Positions 9,225 to 18,779 of a stretch of DNA of 64,000 bases are shown here, piece after piece. Both the position numbers and the translations under genes were made by a program. The DNA comes from Vibrio injensis. GTDB lineage: Bacteria > Pseudomonadota > Gammaproteobacteria > Enterobacterales > Vibrionaceae. The stretch spans positions 310,001 to 374,000 of the forward strand of contig NZ_BDJF01000027.1 of NCBI RefSeq assembly GCF_001895205.1, read 5' to 3'. The first letter of the stretch is position 1; every line of letters starts with the position of its first letter. The notes under the pieces were generated by a model. The model made no database searches and was not told the DNA's origin. It saw only the letters and a program-made list of their open reading frames with translations.

Positions 9225-9902
9225 TTACTGAGCGGCTTGTAGATAATAACCCATGCCGCGTTTGGTTTTGAGCAGCGGGGCGGTGAAAGGATCGTCAATT
9301 TTTTTGCGTAATCGGCGCATGTAAACATCGACCACATTGGTTAAGGGATCTTGATGAATTCCCCAAACGTTAGCCAGAATGCGCTCGCGGCTAAAAATAT
9401 GCCCAGGCTTATTCATCAATAATTCTAAAATGGACAGCTCTTTGGCGGTCAACTCAATAGATTGATTGGCACGGGTGACACGCATGGTCGATAAGCAGAG
9501 GACCAAATCTGCGACTTGTAGTGTGGCTAAGGGACTGGATTCAGAGTGACGCCTTTGTAGGGCATCTAAACGAGCCAGTAACTCTTCAAAATGGAATGGC
9601 TTAGCAAGATAATCGTCTGCGCCAGTGCGCAAGCCTTTGACTCGTTCATCAACATCACCTAACGCTGACAGCATCAAGATCCGGACATCAATGCCCGCTG
9701 AGCGGATTTGTTGACAAATGGTCAGTCCATCACAATGAGGCAGCATGCGATCTAAAATCAGCACATCAGGTTCATAGCTGATAACGGTTTCTACCGCGTA
9801 TTGGCCATCATTCAGGTGTTGGATCTGATGACCTTCGGCTTTTAAGCCTCGTTCGATAAAACTTGCGATTCTAGAATCATCTTCAATTAATAAAATACGC
9901 AT
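9225..9902 (-). CDS. OmpR/PhoB-family response regulator
   Basis: 225 residues. The receiver domain has acidic residues E8-D9, the phospho-acceptor D51 in 'LILDRMLP', and a K in 'YLAKPFHFEELLARL'. A C-terminal winged helix ('LTAKELSILELLMNKPGHIFSRERIL', quoted here as its halves LTAKELSILELL and GHIFSRERIL) follows. It is one base away from the sensor kinase gene upstream, so the pair forms an operon. By pattern it is closest to QseB/PmrA-like regulators; the signal and targets are not evident. Confidence 0.93.
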   Translation of the reverse strand: MRILLIEDDSRIASFIERGLKAEGHQIQHLNDGQYAVETVISYEPDVLILDRMLPHCDGLTICQQIRSAGIDVRILMLSALGDVDERVKGLRTGADDYLAKPFHFEELLARLDALQRRHSESSPLATLQVADLVLCLSTMRVTRANQSIELTAKELSILELLMNKPGHIFSRERILANVWGIHQDPLTNVVDVYMRRLRKKIDDPFTAPLLKTKRGMGYYLQAAQ

Positions 9903-9903
9903 G

Positions 9904-11499
9904 CTAAACCTCTTCCAGTGGAAAACTAAGAGTCACTTGGCTACCTTGATTAAGCTGGCTAGCGATCTTTATCTCGCCATTTAATTGTTTAGCCATGCTC
10001 TGAGCTAAGGTTAAGCCTATGCCGAGTCCGTCAGGACGATATTGTTTACCATTGTTAGCACGAAAATAGCGTTCAAAAATACGCTCAAGGTCATCGCTAG
10101 CGATTCCAATACCTTGATCGTTAAGTTGAAACGATACTTGGTTGGGTTCGAGCGTTAACGTTAGTGTAAGTGGCTGTTTTTTCGGGTCATAACGTAATGC
10201 ATTATCAACAATAATACGGATAATCATTAATAGTTTATCTAAGTCGGTATAGCAAATCAGAGCCTGCCAATTGGCTTGTGTTGGCTCTGTGGCTGCAACG
10301 GTTACTTGCTGAGAGCTGGCAAGCAGGTTGGTTTGTCGCACAATGGCTTGCCAAATCGCCTCAAGTGTCATCGCGGTGAGAGTCGGCTTAAATAGCTGTT
10401 CATCTTGGCGGATCAGCATTAATAGATCATCAATACGATAAGATAAGTGCATCGCTGACTCGTTAATACGTTGTAAGGTTTGTCGATACTCGTCATCACT
10501 ATTGTGGCGGCTACGCAGGGTGATTTGCGCTTCGCCTAAAATGGCCGTTGCTGGGGTGCGTAGCTCATGGCTAACGTTGGCAAAAAACTCTTTTTGTTGA
10601 TGTTTGGCTTTTTCTAGGGTTTGCAAGGCTTGAGCGAGCTCTTGGGTGCGAGCCGTCACTTCGCGCTCAATCAACTGGCGGGAAGCCATTTCTTGTTGCT
10701 GAGCTTGCTCTAAGCTTTGCGCCATATAGTTGAAATGGCGAGCGAGAGTTTTCAGCTCCAAGGGGCCACTAACGACAATTCGATGATCCAGTTGGCCTTG
10801 CTCTAATGCCGTGGTGCTTTTGACCAATTCCGCCAATGGTTTGGATAAGGTTCTCAGCAGCCAGCCACCGAGTAATCCACCTAAAATCACGCCAATCACC
10901 GCGAGACTGATGATCACGCTTCTCACATTCGATAGCGCGTTCATTGCTGCACTTTCATAACGAGTGGTACGTTGTTGTTGCACACTAATTGCTTGATTGA
11001 GTAACTGGCGCAGGTCAGTATTATCGACCTGATCAAACGACTGACTAAGCAGCAGCCAGCGCTCATCATCATCGGTAATTTTAGCGATTTCCCATGAGCG
11101 TAGTGCTTGTTTTAAACTGGCGAAGTTGGTTTCAAATAAAGAGATGACTTTAATTTGCTGAGTAATTTCCGCAAAGTCTTGCTGAGTTAAACTCTGTTGC
11201 TGGGCTTGTTCGGTGAGCTGGTTGAGCTTTTCTAGTAAATCTTCAATTTTGGCAAAGCGTAGGTCGCGTTTTAAAGTACTGCCATCTTTAACCAACAGAT
11301 ATTCGGCAAGCCAAATTTTCAACTGTTGTTTTTCGGTGCTCAGTTGCATGAAGTTTTGTAAAATTTGGTTAGACACTTGCCCACGCTGCAGGTGCTCATT
11401 GGCGACTTGATTCGACCAATAAGCCGCCCCCGCCTGAGCTAAAATCAGCGACAGTAAAAGTGCCAACACAAACGATAGTTGATAGCGAAACACAGCCAT
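9904..11499 (-). CDS. Sensor histidine kinase (partner of the regulator at 9225)
   Basis: 531 residues. Membrane segments are at about 7-27 and 192-215, with a long, Gln-rich, mostly helical periplasmic domain between them. HAMP follows (about 216-268), then a coiled coil, the HisKA box with H311 in 'NVSHELRTPATAIL', and an ATPase domain with 'NALRYDP', 'DQGIGIA' and 'GLGIGLTLAQ'. It should phosphorylate the adjacent response regulator. The divergent gene at 11655 encodes a secreted protein and is a candidate target or partner. The ligand is unknown. Confidence 0.92.
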   Translation of the reverse strand: MAVFRYQLSFVLALLLSLILAQAGAAYWSNQVANEHLQRGQVSNQILQNFMQLSTEKQQLKIWLAEYLLVKDGSTLKRDLRFAKIEDLLEKLNQLTEQAQQQSLTQQDFAEITQQIKVISLFETNFASLKQALRSWEIAKITDDDERWLLLSQSFDQVDNTDLRQLLNQAISVQQQRTTRYESAAMNALSNVRSVIISLAVIGVILGGLLGGWLLRTLSKPLAELVKSTTALEQGQLDHRIVVSGPLELKTLARHFNYMAQSLEQAQQQEMASRQLIEREVTARTQELAQALQTLEKAKHQQKEFFANVSHELRTPATAILGEAQITLRSRHNSDDEYRQTLQRINESAMHLSYRIDDLLMLIRQDEQLFKPTLTAMTLEAIWQAIVRQTNLLASSQQVTVAATEPTQANWQALICYTDLDKLLMIIRIIVDNALRYDPKKQPLTLTLTLEPNQVSFQLNDQGIGIASDDLERIFERYFRANNGKQYRPDGLGIGLTLAQSMAKQLNGEIKIASQLNQGSQVTLSFPLEEV

Positions 11500-11654
11500 T
11501 TCCTCAGAGCATAGCGTTAATAACAGCAGAGTAAGCGATTTATGTACTGACGGTAAACCATGTTCATCTTAGGTTAATCTTAGCGCAGGGTTTAGGTTCA
11601 TCAAAGCGCGCTACAGTAGTTACTCAAATCACTTAAATGAGTAAGGCAGGGACT

Positions 11655-12221
11655 ATGCAACGCATCCATAAAACATTTTCTATTTCAGCACTATTATTAT
11701 CCAGCGTGTTACCGTGGGCAGCTCAGGCTTCCTCGCCAGTTGTGAATAATAATATTACCCATCAAGAAGTGCTGAATGCTCAACAGGCTTGGGGTGAGGC
11801 ATTAATTAATATCAGCCAAACGTATGAAAAGCAAGGCCACGCAGCAGCAAAAACGTTAGCCAGCCAAGTGTTGGAACAAGCTTATGGTTACCAACAAGGT
11901 GCGGTGCTGTTTAAACCGACGCTCGCCAGTGGTCAGCAAACGTTTCGTACCGATGTGGCTGGAGCATTAGCCTATTTTGTCGGTGGTAATAGCCATTATG
12001 CACAAGACTCTGGCTTTGCTTTAAAAGGTTGGAAGGAATACCGCTTTGAGAATGCTGCGGTTTACATTAATGGCGATTTAGCCTTGACCATGGGTAATGT
12101 CATATTAGTTGATAAGCAAGGGCAAACCACGATGGTTGATAAAAGCTGGGCCTTTAAGAAAGATGAGCAGGGGCAACTACGCATCGTCTTGCATCACTCT
12201 TCTTTACCTTATCAACCTTAA
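11655..12221 (+). CDS. Secreted SnoaL/NTF2-like protein
   Basis: About 188 residues. A signal peptide ends at 'PWAAQAS', so the mature protein is periplasmic or secreted. The body ('EVLNAQQAWGEALINIS', then 'YFVGGNSHYAQDSGFAL', 'VYINGDLALTMGNV') has the look of a cone-shaped NTF2-like fold. The open frame could start at 11637, but the ATG at 11655 has AGGCAGGG just upstream and begins the signal peptide cleanly. It is divergent from the sensor kinase operon, so it may be regulated by it. Activity is unknown; no catalytic residues can be assigned. Confidence 0.6.
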   Translation: MQRIHKTFSISALLLSSVLPWAAQASSPVVNNNITHQEVLNAQQAWGEALINISQTYEKQGHAAAKTLASQVLEQAYGYQQGAVLFKPTLASGQQTFRTDVAGALAYFVGGNSHYAQDSGFALKGWKEYRFENAAVYINGDLALTMGNVILVDKQGQTTMVDKSWAFKKDEQGQLRIVLHHSSLPYQP

Positions 12222-12247
12222 GGCTTAATACCGTTAAGCTTCGATAC

Positions 12248-12278
12248 AGAGCCGGTGGCGATGCGACCGGCTCTTTTC
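12248..12278 (+). terminator. Intrinsic terminator
   Basis: AGAGCCGGT (12248-12256) pairs with ACCGGCTCT (12266-12274) around a 9-base loop and is followed by a T-rich tail. It ends the transcript of the NTF2-like gene. Confidence 0.8.
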
Positions 12279-12301
12279 TATTTGGGCCATTTAATACGCT
12301 A

Positions 12302-13069
12302 TTATCGGTGTTTATCATGACTATGGTGCAGATGATGTTTTTCCTTTAACTGCTGACGAAACCGAGCGAGATGAAATTGGGAGCGAGGTTGCTGACCGTG
12401 TTTTCTATGACTATGTTGATGCTGTGAATCTAGGCGCTGCTGTTGATTATCATCGACAAAGAAAGAGGCTACGCTCGCGGTTAATAAACCAAAGAGGGTG
12501 ATGCCCGTTAACATGAGAAACACCGCAACGCCGCGGCCAAAAGCGGTCACTGGATACATATCGCCATAGCCTACGGTAGTAATGGTGGTCATTGCCCACC
12601 AGAGCGCATCACTATAATCTTCAATTGGACTGTCGCTGCCTCTCTCCACCAAATAGACAAATGCTGAACTTAACATCACGGTTAATAAGCTGGTTAAGCC
12701 AATAAAACTAAGGGTTTTTTGCCGTAAGACCGCTTTGGTTTGCCGCCAGGTTCTCGGTAAAATAAACAGAATACGTATAAAACGTAATGGTCTTAGGAAT
12801 GGCATCGCAACAATCAAGACATCAGGCCAATTTTGCATTAAATAGCGGCCACGCTGTTGGCTGAGCAAAATTTTAATGGCTAATTCAGTAGCGAAAACGC
12901 CCCACACTAACCAAATCAATTGATTGATAAAGTGGCGTTCTTCTTGGTCTAGCTGAGCGACATCGGGTATTAAAGCCAATAGTACATAGATAAGCGATAA
13001 GATAAGCATTGGCACTTCGGTTTTGCTCTCGAAGGCGGCCAGTAATTTTGCGCGTTGTTTCGGGTTCAT
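12302..13069 (-). CDS. Voltage-gated potassium channel-like ion transporter
   Basis: 255 residues with six hydrophobic segments. The pore has the K+ selectivity filter TVGYGD at residues 165-170, preceded by a pore helix 'ALWWAMTTIT'. The S4-like segment has regularly spaced arginines ('PFLRPLRFIRILFILPR', 90-106), so voltage sensing is likely. The cytoplasmic tail (about 207-255) is unusually rich in His and Gln, which could bind metal, though this is inference. It would form a tetramer in the inner membrane. It lies 46 bases after the convergently oriented Gfo/Idh/MocA gene on the same strand. Confidence 0.9.
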   Translation of the reverse strand: MNPKQRAKLLAAFESKTEVPMLILSLIYVLLALIPDVAQLDQEERHFINQLIWLVWGVFATELAIKILLSQQRGRYLMQNWPDVLIVAMPFLRPLRFIRILFILPRTWRQTKAVLRQKTLSFIGLTSLLTVMLSSAFVYLVERGSDSPIEDYSDALWWAMTTITTVGYGDMYPVTAFGRGVAVFLMLTGITLFGLLTASVASFFVDDNQQQRLDSQHQHSHRKHGQQPRSQFHLARFRQQLKEKHHLHHSHDKHR

Positions 13070-13114
13070 AATTCTAATGTCATTGTGCGTGGTTTGATAA
13101 AAAGTGGTCTGCGT

Positions 13115-14053
13115 TTAGATGCTATCGGTTAATTGAGTGATACGCGCGCAGAGTGCTTCGGCTAATTGGTGGCTAGCGAGGTTGCGCTCAATGATTGAGT
13201 GGGCGAGTTTTCCTTGTTGTATCACCCTGAGCCATTCATCGATCATCGCACTAAATCCTTTGTTGGTCAGCATCGGTGTCCAATCTGGCGAAGCCAGTAG
13301 TTGCTGCTGATTATTCTGCCAGTGTATGCCTTCAGAAAAAGAGTGAAACTGATAACTTTGATTAACGAACTGCGCACTGACAGATTCACTGGTAATACCA
13401 AATTGTCGATTCATTGAAGCATGCAACAAAGTGGCTCCATGTTGCCATTGAATATCGATACGCGCTAACTGTTTGCTGGCCATTTGATGGGTGATGTAAG
13501 CGTCTTGCAAATCGGCTTTAGCGTAGAGATTGATACTGTCTAATGGATGGATGAAGTCATCAAACAAGAAGGTACGAATATCACCAGGTAAAGCATGGCG
13601 ATTTTTCTCCCAGCGTAAGCCGAGTAAGTCGTCTCGTAAGCCTTGCTGTACTCCGACCAAATGTTGATTTAATAGCGGAAGGTGGCGACGATTAAAGCCG
13701 ACATAAAGCGGTTGTTGGTGCTGTTCAGCTAATGCGTACAATTGTTCGCAATCAGCCGCGCTGTTTGCTAATGGTTTATCGACAAATGTGGCGATGCCAT
13801 GACGTAAGAAAAAAGCCGCAATCTCAGGATGAGCGGCCGTTGCCGCGTGGATCATCACGGCATCGACTTGGAATTTGAGCAGATCTTGATACTGGGTACA
13901 GGTTTTAGTGATCCGATATTGAGCGGCTAAATGCGCAAGAGTGTGCTGATTTCGAGTGCAAAAGACCAGTTCAACCTCGGGACGTTGGGTTATCACGGGT
14001 AAGTAAGCTTTTTGGGCGATATCCCCCAAGCCAATAATGCCTATTTTGATCAT
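13115..14053 (-). CDS. Gfo/Idh/MocA family oxidoreductase
   Basis: 312 residues. The Rossmann motif 'IGIIGLGDIAQKAYLPVI' sits at the N-terminus, and the family signature 'DKPLANSAADCEQLYALAE' contains the E/D-K-P lysine. 'YVGFNRRHLP' is also typical. Such enzymes oxidise or reduce sugars, inositols or related compounds with NAD(P). The substrate cannot be read from sequence. It could form an operon with the K+ channel gene downstream. Confidence 0.9.
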   Translation of the reverse strand: MIKIGIIGLGDIAQKAYLPVITQRPEVELVFCTRNQHTLAHLAAQYRITKTCTQYQDLLKFQVDAVMIHAATAAHPEIAAFFLRHGIATFVDKPLANSAADCEQLYALAEQHQQPLYVGFNRRHLPLLNQHLVGVQQGLRDDLLGLRWEKNRHALPGDIRTFLFDDFIHPLDSINLYAKADLQDAYITHQMASKQLARIDIQWQHGATLLHASMNRQFGITSESVSAQFVNQSYQFHSFSEGIHWQNNQQQLLASPDWTPMLTNKGFSAMIDEWLRVIQQGKLAHSIIERNLASHQLAEALCARITQLTDSI

Positions 14054-14202
14054 CGTTATCTAAACTGGTTCGCTTCACAATGAGGACAAGACTAACACTC
14101 GCTCTAAAAATCGGTAAGTGTATTGCCGAGAAATTGGGAAGACGATCTTTGTCATTTCTAATGATCAGTTCGAGAACGAGTCATACAATAGGCCATGATG
14201 AT

Positions 14203-14733
14203 TTAAAACGGGCTCTCTTTATTGAGTTCATTACAAACCTCAATAATCGCTAAGGAAAGTCCAGAGCGGATCACTTGCTGTTGGCGCTGTAGTTGTAAGT
14301 GATAAAAGTCGAGATCGATGTCGCCATCTGGATCAACCATCGTCACAGGTAACAATCCTCTGTTTTGGACAAGATTTAATGCTTTTATGGCGTGAATTAC
14401 TTTAGGATCGGTAAAGCTGTACTCCATAGCATCACTATTCAATTGATTACGCAGTTTGATGATGGCTTCGATATCGTGATAAGTGTCATCGGTCACCACG
14501 CCTAGGCCATATAACAGTTTTAAGCGAACAGAAAGGTTACCAAGTGGTCCTGTATCGTCTAATAATGGTCCAACAACCGATTGCACCGCAAAATTATCTT
14601 TACGAAAAATACGCTGCATCAGTGCATCAACCGCTTGGGTCAATATGTCAACGGTTGTGATAAAAAAGCCACGCACAGAGGGGGCGTTGTTCAGTTGTTC
14701 TAAAATATCGATTTCGTCAATTTTCTGTGCCAT
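14203..14733 (-). CDS. mtlR: Mannitol operon repressor MltR (MtlR)
   Basis: 176 residues. 'SVRGFFITTVDILTQAVDALMQRIF', seen here as 'SVRGFFITTVDIL' and 'AVDALMQRIF', and 'SVVGPLLDDTGPLGNLSVRLKLLYGLG' are the conserved core of the MtlR/YggD family. The family has an all-helical fold without a classical HTH. It represses or dampens mannitol PTS expression. It is the last gene of mtlA-mtlD-mtlR, 60 bases after mtlD, the usual order in Vibrio and E. coli. Confidence 0.94.
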   Translation of the reverse strand: MAQKIDEIDILEQLNNAPSVRGFFITTVDILTQAVDALMQRIFRKDNFAVQSVVGPLLDDTGPLGNLSVRLKLLYGLGVVTDDTYHDIEAIIKLRNQLNSDAMEYSFTDPKVIHAIKALNLVQNRGLLPVTMVDPDGDIDLDFYHLQLQRQQQVIRSGLSLAIIEVCNELNKESPF

Positions 14734-14792
14734 ATACTATCTAATTTAAGGTTGAGATAGGAAGGCGGTGGCCTTCCCATCTTAGTGTCACG

Positions 14793-15941
14793 TTAAAGCT
14801 GATGATAAATTGCTTCAATTTTTTGTACTTCGACACTGTTTTCTTTTAAGCCTGAATAATGTGCCAGCGTTTTTGAGATCCCGCGTTCTTTGAGTGAAGC
14901 TTGCAATTCAATGGATTGCGGATCGTTAAGGTTGGTATATTTTAGGGCGGCGGCAATCCCTTTCAGTAAGGTTGTATTGTCTGTGCCGTACTCTATTGTA
15001 CCGAGTAATGGCTTGATTAATCTATCATTCGGCCCTAATTTTCGTAGAGGTTGACGTCCAACGCGATCCACTTCATCGACTAAGTAAGGATTTGCAAAAC
15101 GCGATAAGATTTTTTCGATGTACGCATGATGCATTGTGCGATCAAACCCATAACGTTGGATGAGTACTTCGCCACTCTCTAGCATCGCTTGTTTGACCTC
15201 GGCGCGTATCTCTGGGTCTTCAATGGCTTGACGAATGGTATGGTGCCCTTTCAAACAGCCCAAGTAAGCAGTAATACAGTGTCCGGTATTGAGGGTAAAC
15301 AGTTTTCTTTCGATAAAGGCCATCAGATTTTGGGTGGTTTCCATGCCCTTGATACAAGGAACTTCGCCTTTAAACTGCTGCTCATCGACAATCCATTCAC
15401 TAAAGCTTTCTACTGTGACGTCAAGTGGATCGTCGTTGGCGGCTTCGGCGGGAGGGACAATTCGATCGACGGCTGAGTCAACAAATCCAATGTATTGTTC
15501 TGCTTTGGCTTGGAGATCAGAGGATAAATACTTAAACACCTCAGTTTTTAAATGGCTAGTGCCTCGTACCATGTTTTCACAAGCGATAATATTAAGAGGT
15601 TGTTGATTACCGGCCGCAAAACGCGCTTCAATCCCTTTGGCGATGGTTTTTGCAATCATATCCAATACGGCGGGGCCGACAGCCGTGGTGACTAAATCGG
15701 TGTTAATCATTCGTTCAATGAGCTCGTGGCTGGCGGAGTTAACGGCGGTTACCTTAGTAACGGTATCAATCTGACAGTCATGACCGACAATCTTAACTTT
15801 ATACTGTTGTTGATGACTAAGTTGATCCACTAAGGGGTCATTAACATCGGCGAATGTGACTTGAATGTGCGCATCGGCGAGTAGTTTTCCAATAAAACCA
15901 CGGCCAATATTACCGGCACCAAAATGTACTGCATTTTTCAT
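14793..15941 (-). CDS. mtlD: Mannitol-1-phosphate 5-dehydrogenase
   Basis: 382 residues, the family length. The NAD-binding motif [11 protein letters not shown] (residues 6-16) lies at the N-terminus, '[12 protein letters not shown]' and '[12 protein letters not shown]' follow, and '[16 protein letters not shown]' carries the catalytic lysine and histidine region of polyol long-chain dehydrogenases. It converts mannitol 1-phosphate to fructose 6-phosphate. It is the second gene of the mannitol operon, about 100 bases after mtlA. Confidence 0.97.
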   Translation of the reverse strand: MKNAVHFGAGNIGRGFIGKLLADAHIQVTFADVNDPLVDQLSHQQQYKVKIVGHDCQIDTVTKVTAVNSASHELIERMINTDLVTTAVGPAVLDMIAKTIAKGIEARFAAGNQQPLNIIACENMVRGTSHLKTEVFKYLSSDLQAKAEQYIGFVDSAVDRIVPPAEAANDDPLDVTVESFSEWIVDEQQFKGEVPCIKGMETTQNLMAFIERKLFTLNTGHCITAYLGCLKGHHTIRQAIEDPEIRAEVKQAMLESGEVLIQRYGFDRTMHHAYIEKILSRFANPYLVDEVDRVGRQPLRKLGPNDRLIKPLLGTIEYGTDNTTLLKGIAAALKYTNLNDPQSIELQASLKERGISKTLAHYSGLKENSVEVQKIEAIYHQL

Positions 15942-16039
15942 AATTCATTACCTACCAAATAGTGACTGACAAAGATTAGGGTGAGGTCAGCATAAATTTC
16001 GGGGGATGCTGACCTCGTTTGCCTCAAGAGCAAAGGCAA

Positions 16040-17989
16040 TTAGGCCGCTTGGGCATTGTTCAAAATTGCCAATATCTCTTTGATGTTATTGGTCGAGGTC
16101 AGGGTGTTGATGGCCTCTGGATCATCAAGGGCATTGGTGATGGCAGTAATGACTTGAATATGGTCATCATTTTTGGCGGCAATACCGATCACTAATTTGG
16201 CGATATCGTTTTCATCGTCGCTAAATTGGACGCCGGATGGGTACTGACAAATGACAATACCCGTTTTGATGACTCGATCTTTGGCTTCAATTGTGCCGTG
16301 AGGAACCGCGATCGATTCACCTAAGTAGGTCGAGACTAATTGTTCTCTCGCAAGCATCGCATCAACATATTCCGGGTACACATAGCCAAGTTCTACGAGC
16401 TTATTACCAGCAAAGCGAATGGCTTCCTCTTTATGGATGGCGGTTAAACCTAGGTAGATATTGTCTTTCTGTAAGCTAAAAATGGAAGGTTGCTGAGGGT
16501 CAAAATACTCATCATTAGCGGCGACTAACGGTGCTTTAATGAGACAACTGTCATTGGCTGCTTTGGGATGTGTGGCGGCCAGCAGTTGGATGACTAATTG
16601 ATTATACATATCGCTATCAAGAAAATTGGTGAGTGATAGATGCTGGGCATTAGGAGCGTGTTTACGCGCTCTGTCGGTGAGATCTTTATGGGTGATCACA
16701 ATATCCACATCTTGTGGCAAGTTATTGATCGCCAGATTTGTGATGGTGACGTTTAAGCCCGCTGCTTGCGCTTTCTTACGTAATAAACTGGCTCCCATAG
16801 CGCTTGATCCCATCCCCGCATCACAGGCCACAATGATGCTTTTGACATGGTTTAGTTTGAGATCATGCTTAGCTGGTGACGGTTTAGCTTGTTCTGCTGT
16901 TGTGGATTTTAACGTGTTCATTTGCGCAGTAGCTTTGGCGAGTGAACCTTGATCGCCCTCTTCATCGGTTGAATGCTGCGCTTTCATGAGAATGGCTGCA
17001 ACAATGAAGGAGACGGCTGCGGCGGCAAAAATAGAACAGATCACACCAAGCATGGAGGCTTTATTGGTCATTAATAAAATGGCAAAAATAGAACCTGGTG
17101 AGGCAGGAGAGACAATGCCTGCATTGAATAGGGTTAAGGTAAAGATTCCAGTCATTCCGCCAGCAATCGCGGCTAAGATTAGGCGAGGATTCATCAGTAT
17201 GTAAGGGAAGTAGATCTCATGAATACCACCGAAAAAGTGAATAATCGTTGCTCCACCAGCGGTTTGACGAGCGGTCCCTTTACCAAACACCATATAGGCT
17301 AATAAGATACCTAATCCCGGTCCTGGGTTAGCCTCAATCAGGAAGAAAATGGATTGCCCTGTTTCGCTGGCTTGTTGAATGCCAAGTGGGGAGAAAATAC
17401 CGTGATTAATGGCATTGTTGAGAAATAGAATTTTCGCAGGTTCGACAAAAATGGATGTTAATGGAAGTAGGTGCGCTGCGACCAAAAAGTTAACGCCAGC
17501 CGCTAAAACATCCGAGAGTACTTTGACAAAAGGGCCGATTAAATAAAAGGCGATGACGGCGCAGATCATACCGATAATACCAGCAGAGAAATTGTTCACT
17601 AACATTTCGAAGCCGCTTTTAATCTTGCCATCAACACGTTTATCAAAGTATTTGATGGCCCAGCCGCCCATTGGTCCGACGATCATTGCGCCCATAAACA
17701 TAGGAATATCCGTACCGACGATAACCCCCATGGTGGTTATTGCACCGACAACGGCACCTCGTTCACCACCGATTAACTTACCCCCGGTATAACCGATCAG
17801 TAGAGGCAGCAAGTAGGTGATCATCGGGCCAACTAAAGAAGCTAATGTTTCATTGGGTAACCAACCTGTAGGAATAAAAAGTGCGGTAATAAAGCCCCAA
17901 GCGATAAACGCACCAATATTGGGCATAACCATGTTTGATAAGAAACGGCCAAAATTTTGTATCTTGACCTTAGCATCTGGTGATAACAT
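16040..17989 (-). CDS. mtlA: Mannitol PTS transporter EIICBA
   Basis: 649 residues with EIIC (about 1-340), EIIB (about 380-475) and EIIA (about 505-645) in one chain. EIIB has the phospho-cysteine in 'VACDAGMGSSAMGAS'. EIIA has the phospho-histidine in 'SIAVPHGTIEAKDR'. It imports and phosphorylates D-mannitol. A long regulatory region lies upstream (17990-18779). The downstream products MtlD and MtlR complete the pathway. Confidence 0.97.
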   Translation of the reverse strand: MLSPDAKVKIQNFGRFLSNMVMPNIGAFIAWGFITALFIPTGWLPNETLASLVGPMITYLLPLLIGYTGGKLIGGERGAVVGAITTMGVIVGTDIPMFMGAMIVGPMGGWAIKYFDKRVDGKIKSGFEMLVNNFSAGIIGMICAVIAFYLIGPFVKVLSDVLAAGVNFLVAAHLLPLTSIFVEPAKILFLNNAINHGIFSPLGIQQASETGQSIFFLIEANPGPGLGILLAYMVFGKGTARQTAGGATIIHFFGGIHEIYFPYILMNPRLILAAIAGGMTGIFTLTLFNAGIVSPASPGSIFAILLMTNKASMLGVICSIFAAAAVSFIVAAILMKAQHSTDEEGDQGSLAKATAQMNTLKSTTAEQAKPSPAKHDLKLNHVKSIIVACDAGMGSSAMGASLLRKKAQAAGLNVTITNLAINNLPQDVDIVITHKDLTDRARKHAPNAQHLSLTNFLDSDMYNQLVIQLLAATHPKAANDSCLIKAPLVAANDEYFDPQQPSIFSLQKDNIYLGLTAIHKEEAIRFAGNKLVELGYVYPEYVDAMLAREQLVSTYLGESIAVPHGTIEAKDRVIKTGIVICQYPSGVQFSDDENDIAKLVIGIAAKNDDHIQVITAITNALDDPEAINTLTSTNNIKEILAILNNAQAA

Positions 17990-18779
17990 ATCCGTTCCCC
18001 GTTCGATGTTCTAAAGAAGTAGTGTGATAACGGTTCGTCTAAAACCGTTGGTTGCTTAGTACCCAATCAATCTATCACACAATTTTACGTTAGAGCTGAC
18101 AACGGGTTTTTTGTGATCTATCACGCGATAACTGTCTTTCAACTGCGCTCATTACGTGATTCTCTTCACCATTTTGCTGTGTAATTAATTTACATTTCAT
18201 TTGTTTTAATTTTGTCAATTTATTTTAGTTGCGCTATGTATCAAATTTGGTAATTTTCATTTATCTCATATGGTGATCAAGATCTCAATTAAGTGACAAT
18301 GATTGATTTGTTTGAATAATTGTGTGATCTAAGTACCGTACTAATTTTGCCTATTATTAAAAAAATAAATAATTGACGATGTTTAAATGATTTCTGTAAT
18401 TTAAGTACAGTTCGACGAAATGGTGTGAGGATGCGTTATCAGAATATTCCTTCACCCATTGTTTTCTCATCTGATGTTACTGAGTGATGAAGAGGGGTAG
18501 TATGATCCGCCACCTTTGCACACAGTTACAACGACACTTATTGTCTCTTTATCTATGCTTATGGTGGATGGAATCGCTTGATGTTGATTGGCAATCTCAA
18601 GTTGTTTTGGGATATCAGTGTCAGGTAGAGAGGCTATTTATCGCAACTTATTATAAAAATAAAAAAGAGATCCATGTCAGAAGCTGCTTAACCTAGTGTA
18701 GTCCAATCAAGCAAAACGTTTAGTCATTGCGGGTTACCTGCTAGAATCAAATAATTCCACCTTAGTATTAATAGAATCA
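17990..18779. promoter_or_regulatory. Long mtlA upstream and M23 gene promoter region
   Basis: 790 bases without a secure gene. It must contain the mtlA promoter and leader (minus) and the promoter of the M23 gene (plus). A short hairpin (AACGGTT/AACCGTT, about 18029-18053) lies in the mtlA leader. GGTGATCAAGATCTCA near 18271-18286 resembles a CRP half-palindrome on both sides. A T-run follows 'CAACGGG' on the plus strand near 18104. In Vibrio this leader is known to be covered by an antisense sRNA, MtlS; see findings. A 65-codon frame starting at 18502, with a good AGAGGGG upstream, is possible but unlike any family I know. Confidence 0.4.

Noticed and set aside
15189..15606. Plus-strand frames over mtlD
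   Set aside because: They are mirror readings of the well-conserved mtlD gene.
18111..18126. TGTGATCTATCACG near mtlA as a CRP site
   Set aside because: The half-sites are only four bases apart, whereas CRP needs six.
18484..18696. Plus-strand small frame before the M23 gene
   Set aside because: It has a fair ribosome site at 18493-18499 but no family resemblance and an unusual Trp/Cys-rich composition. Noted in the spacer entry rather than called a gene.
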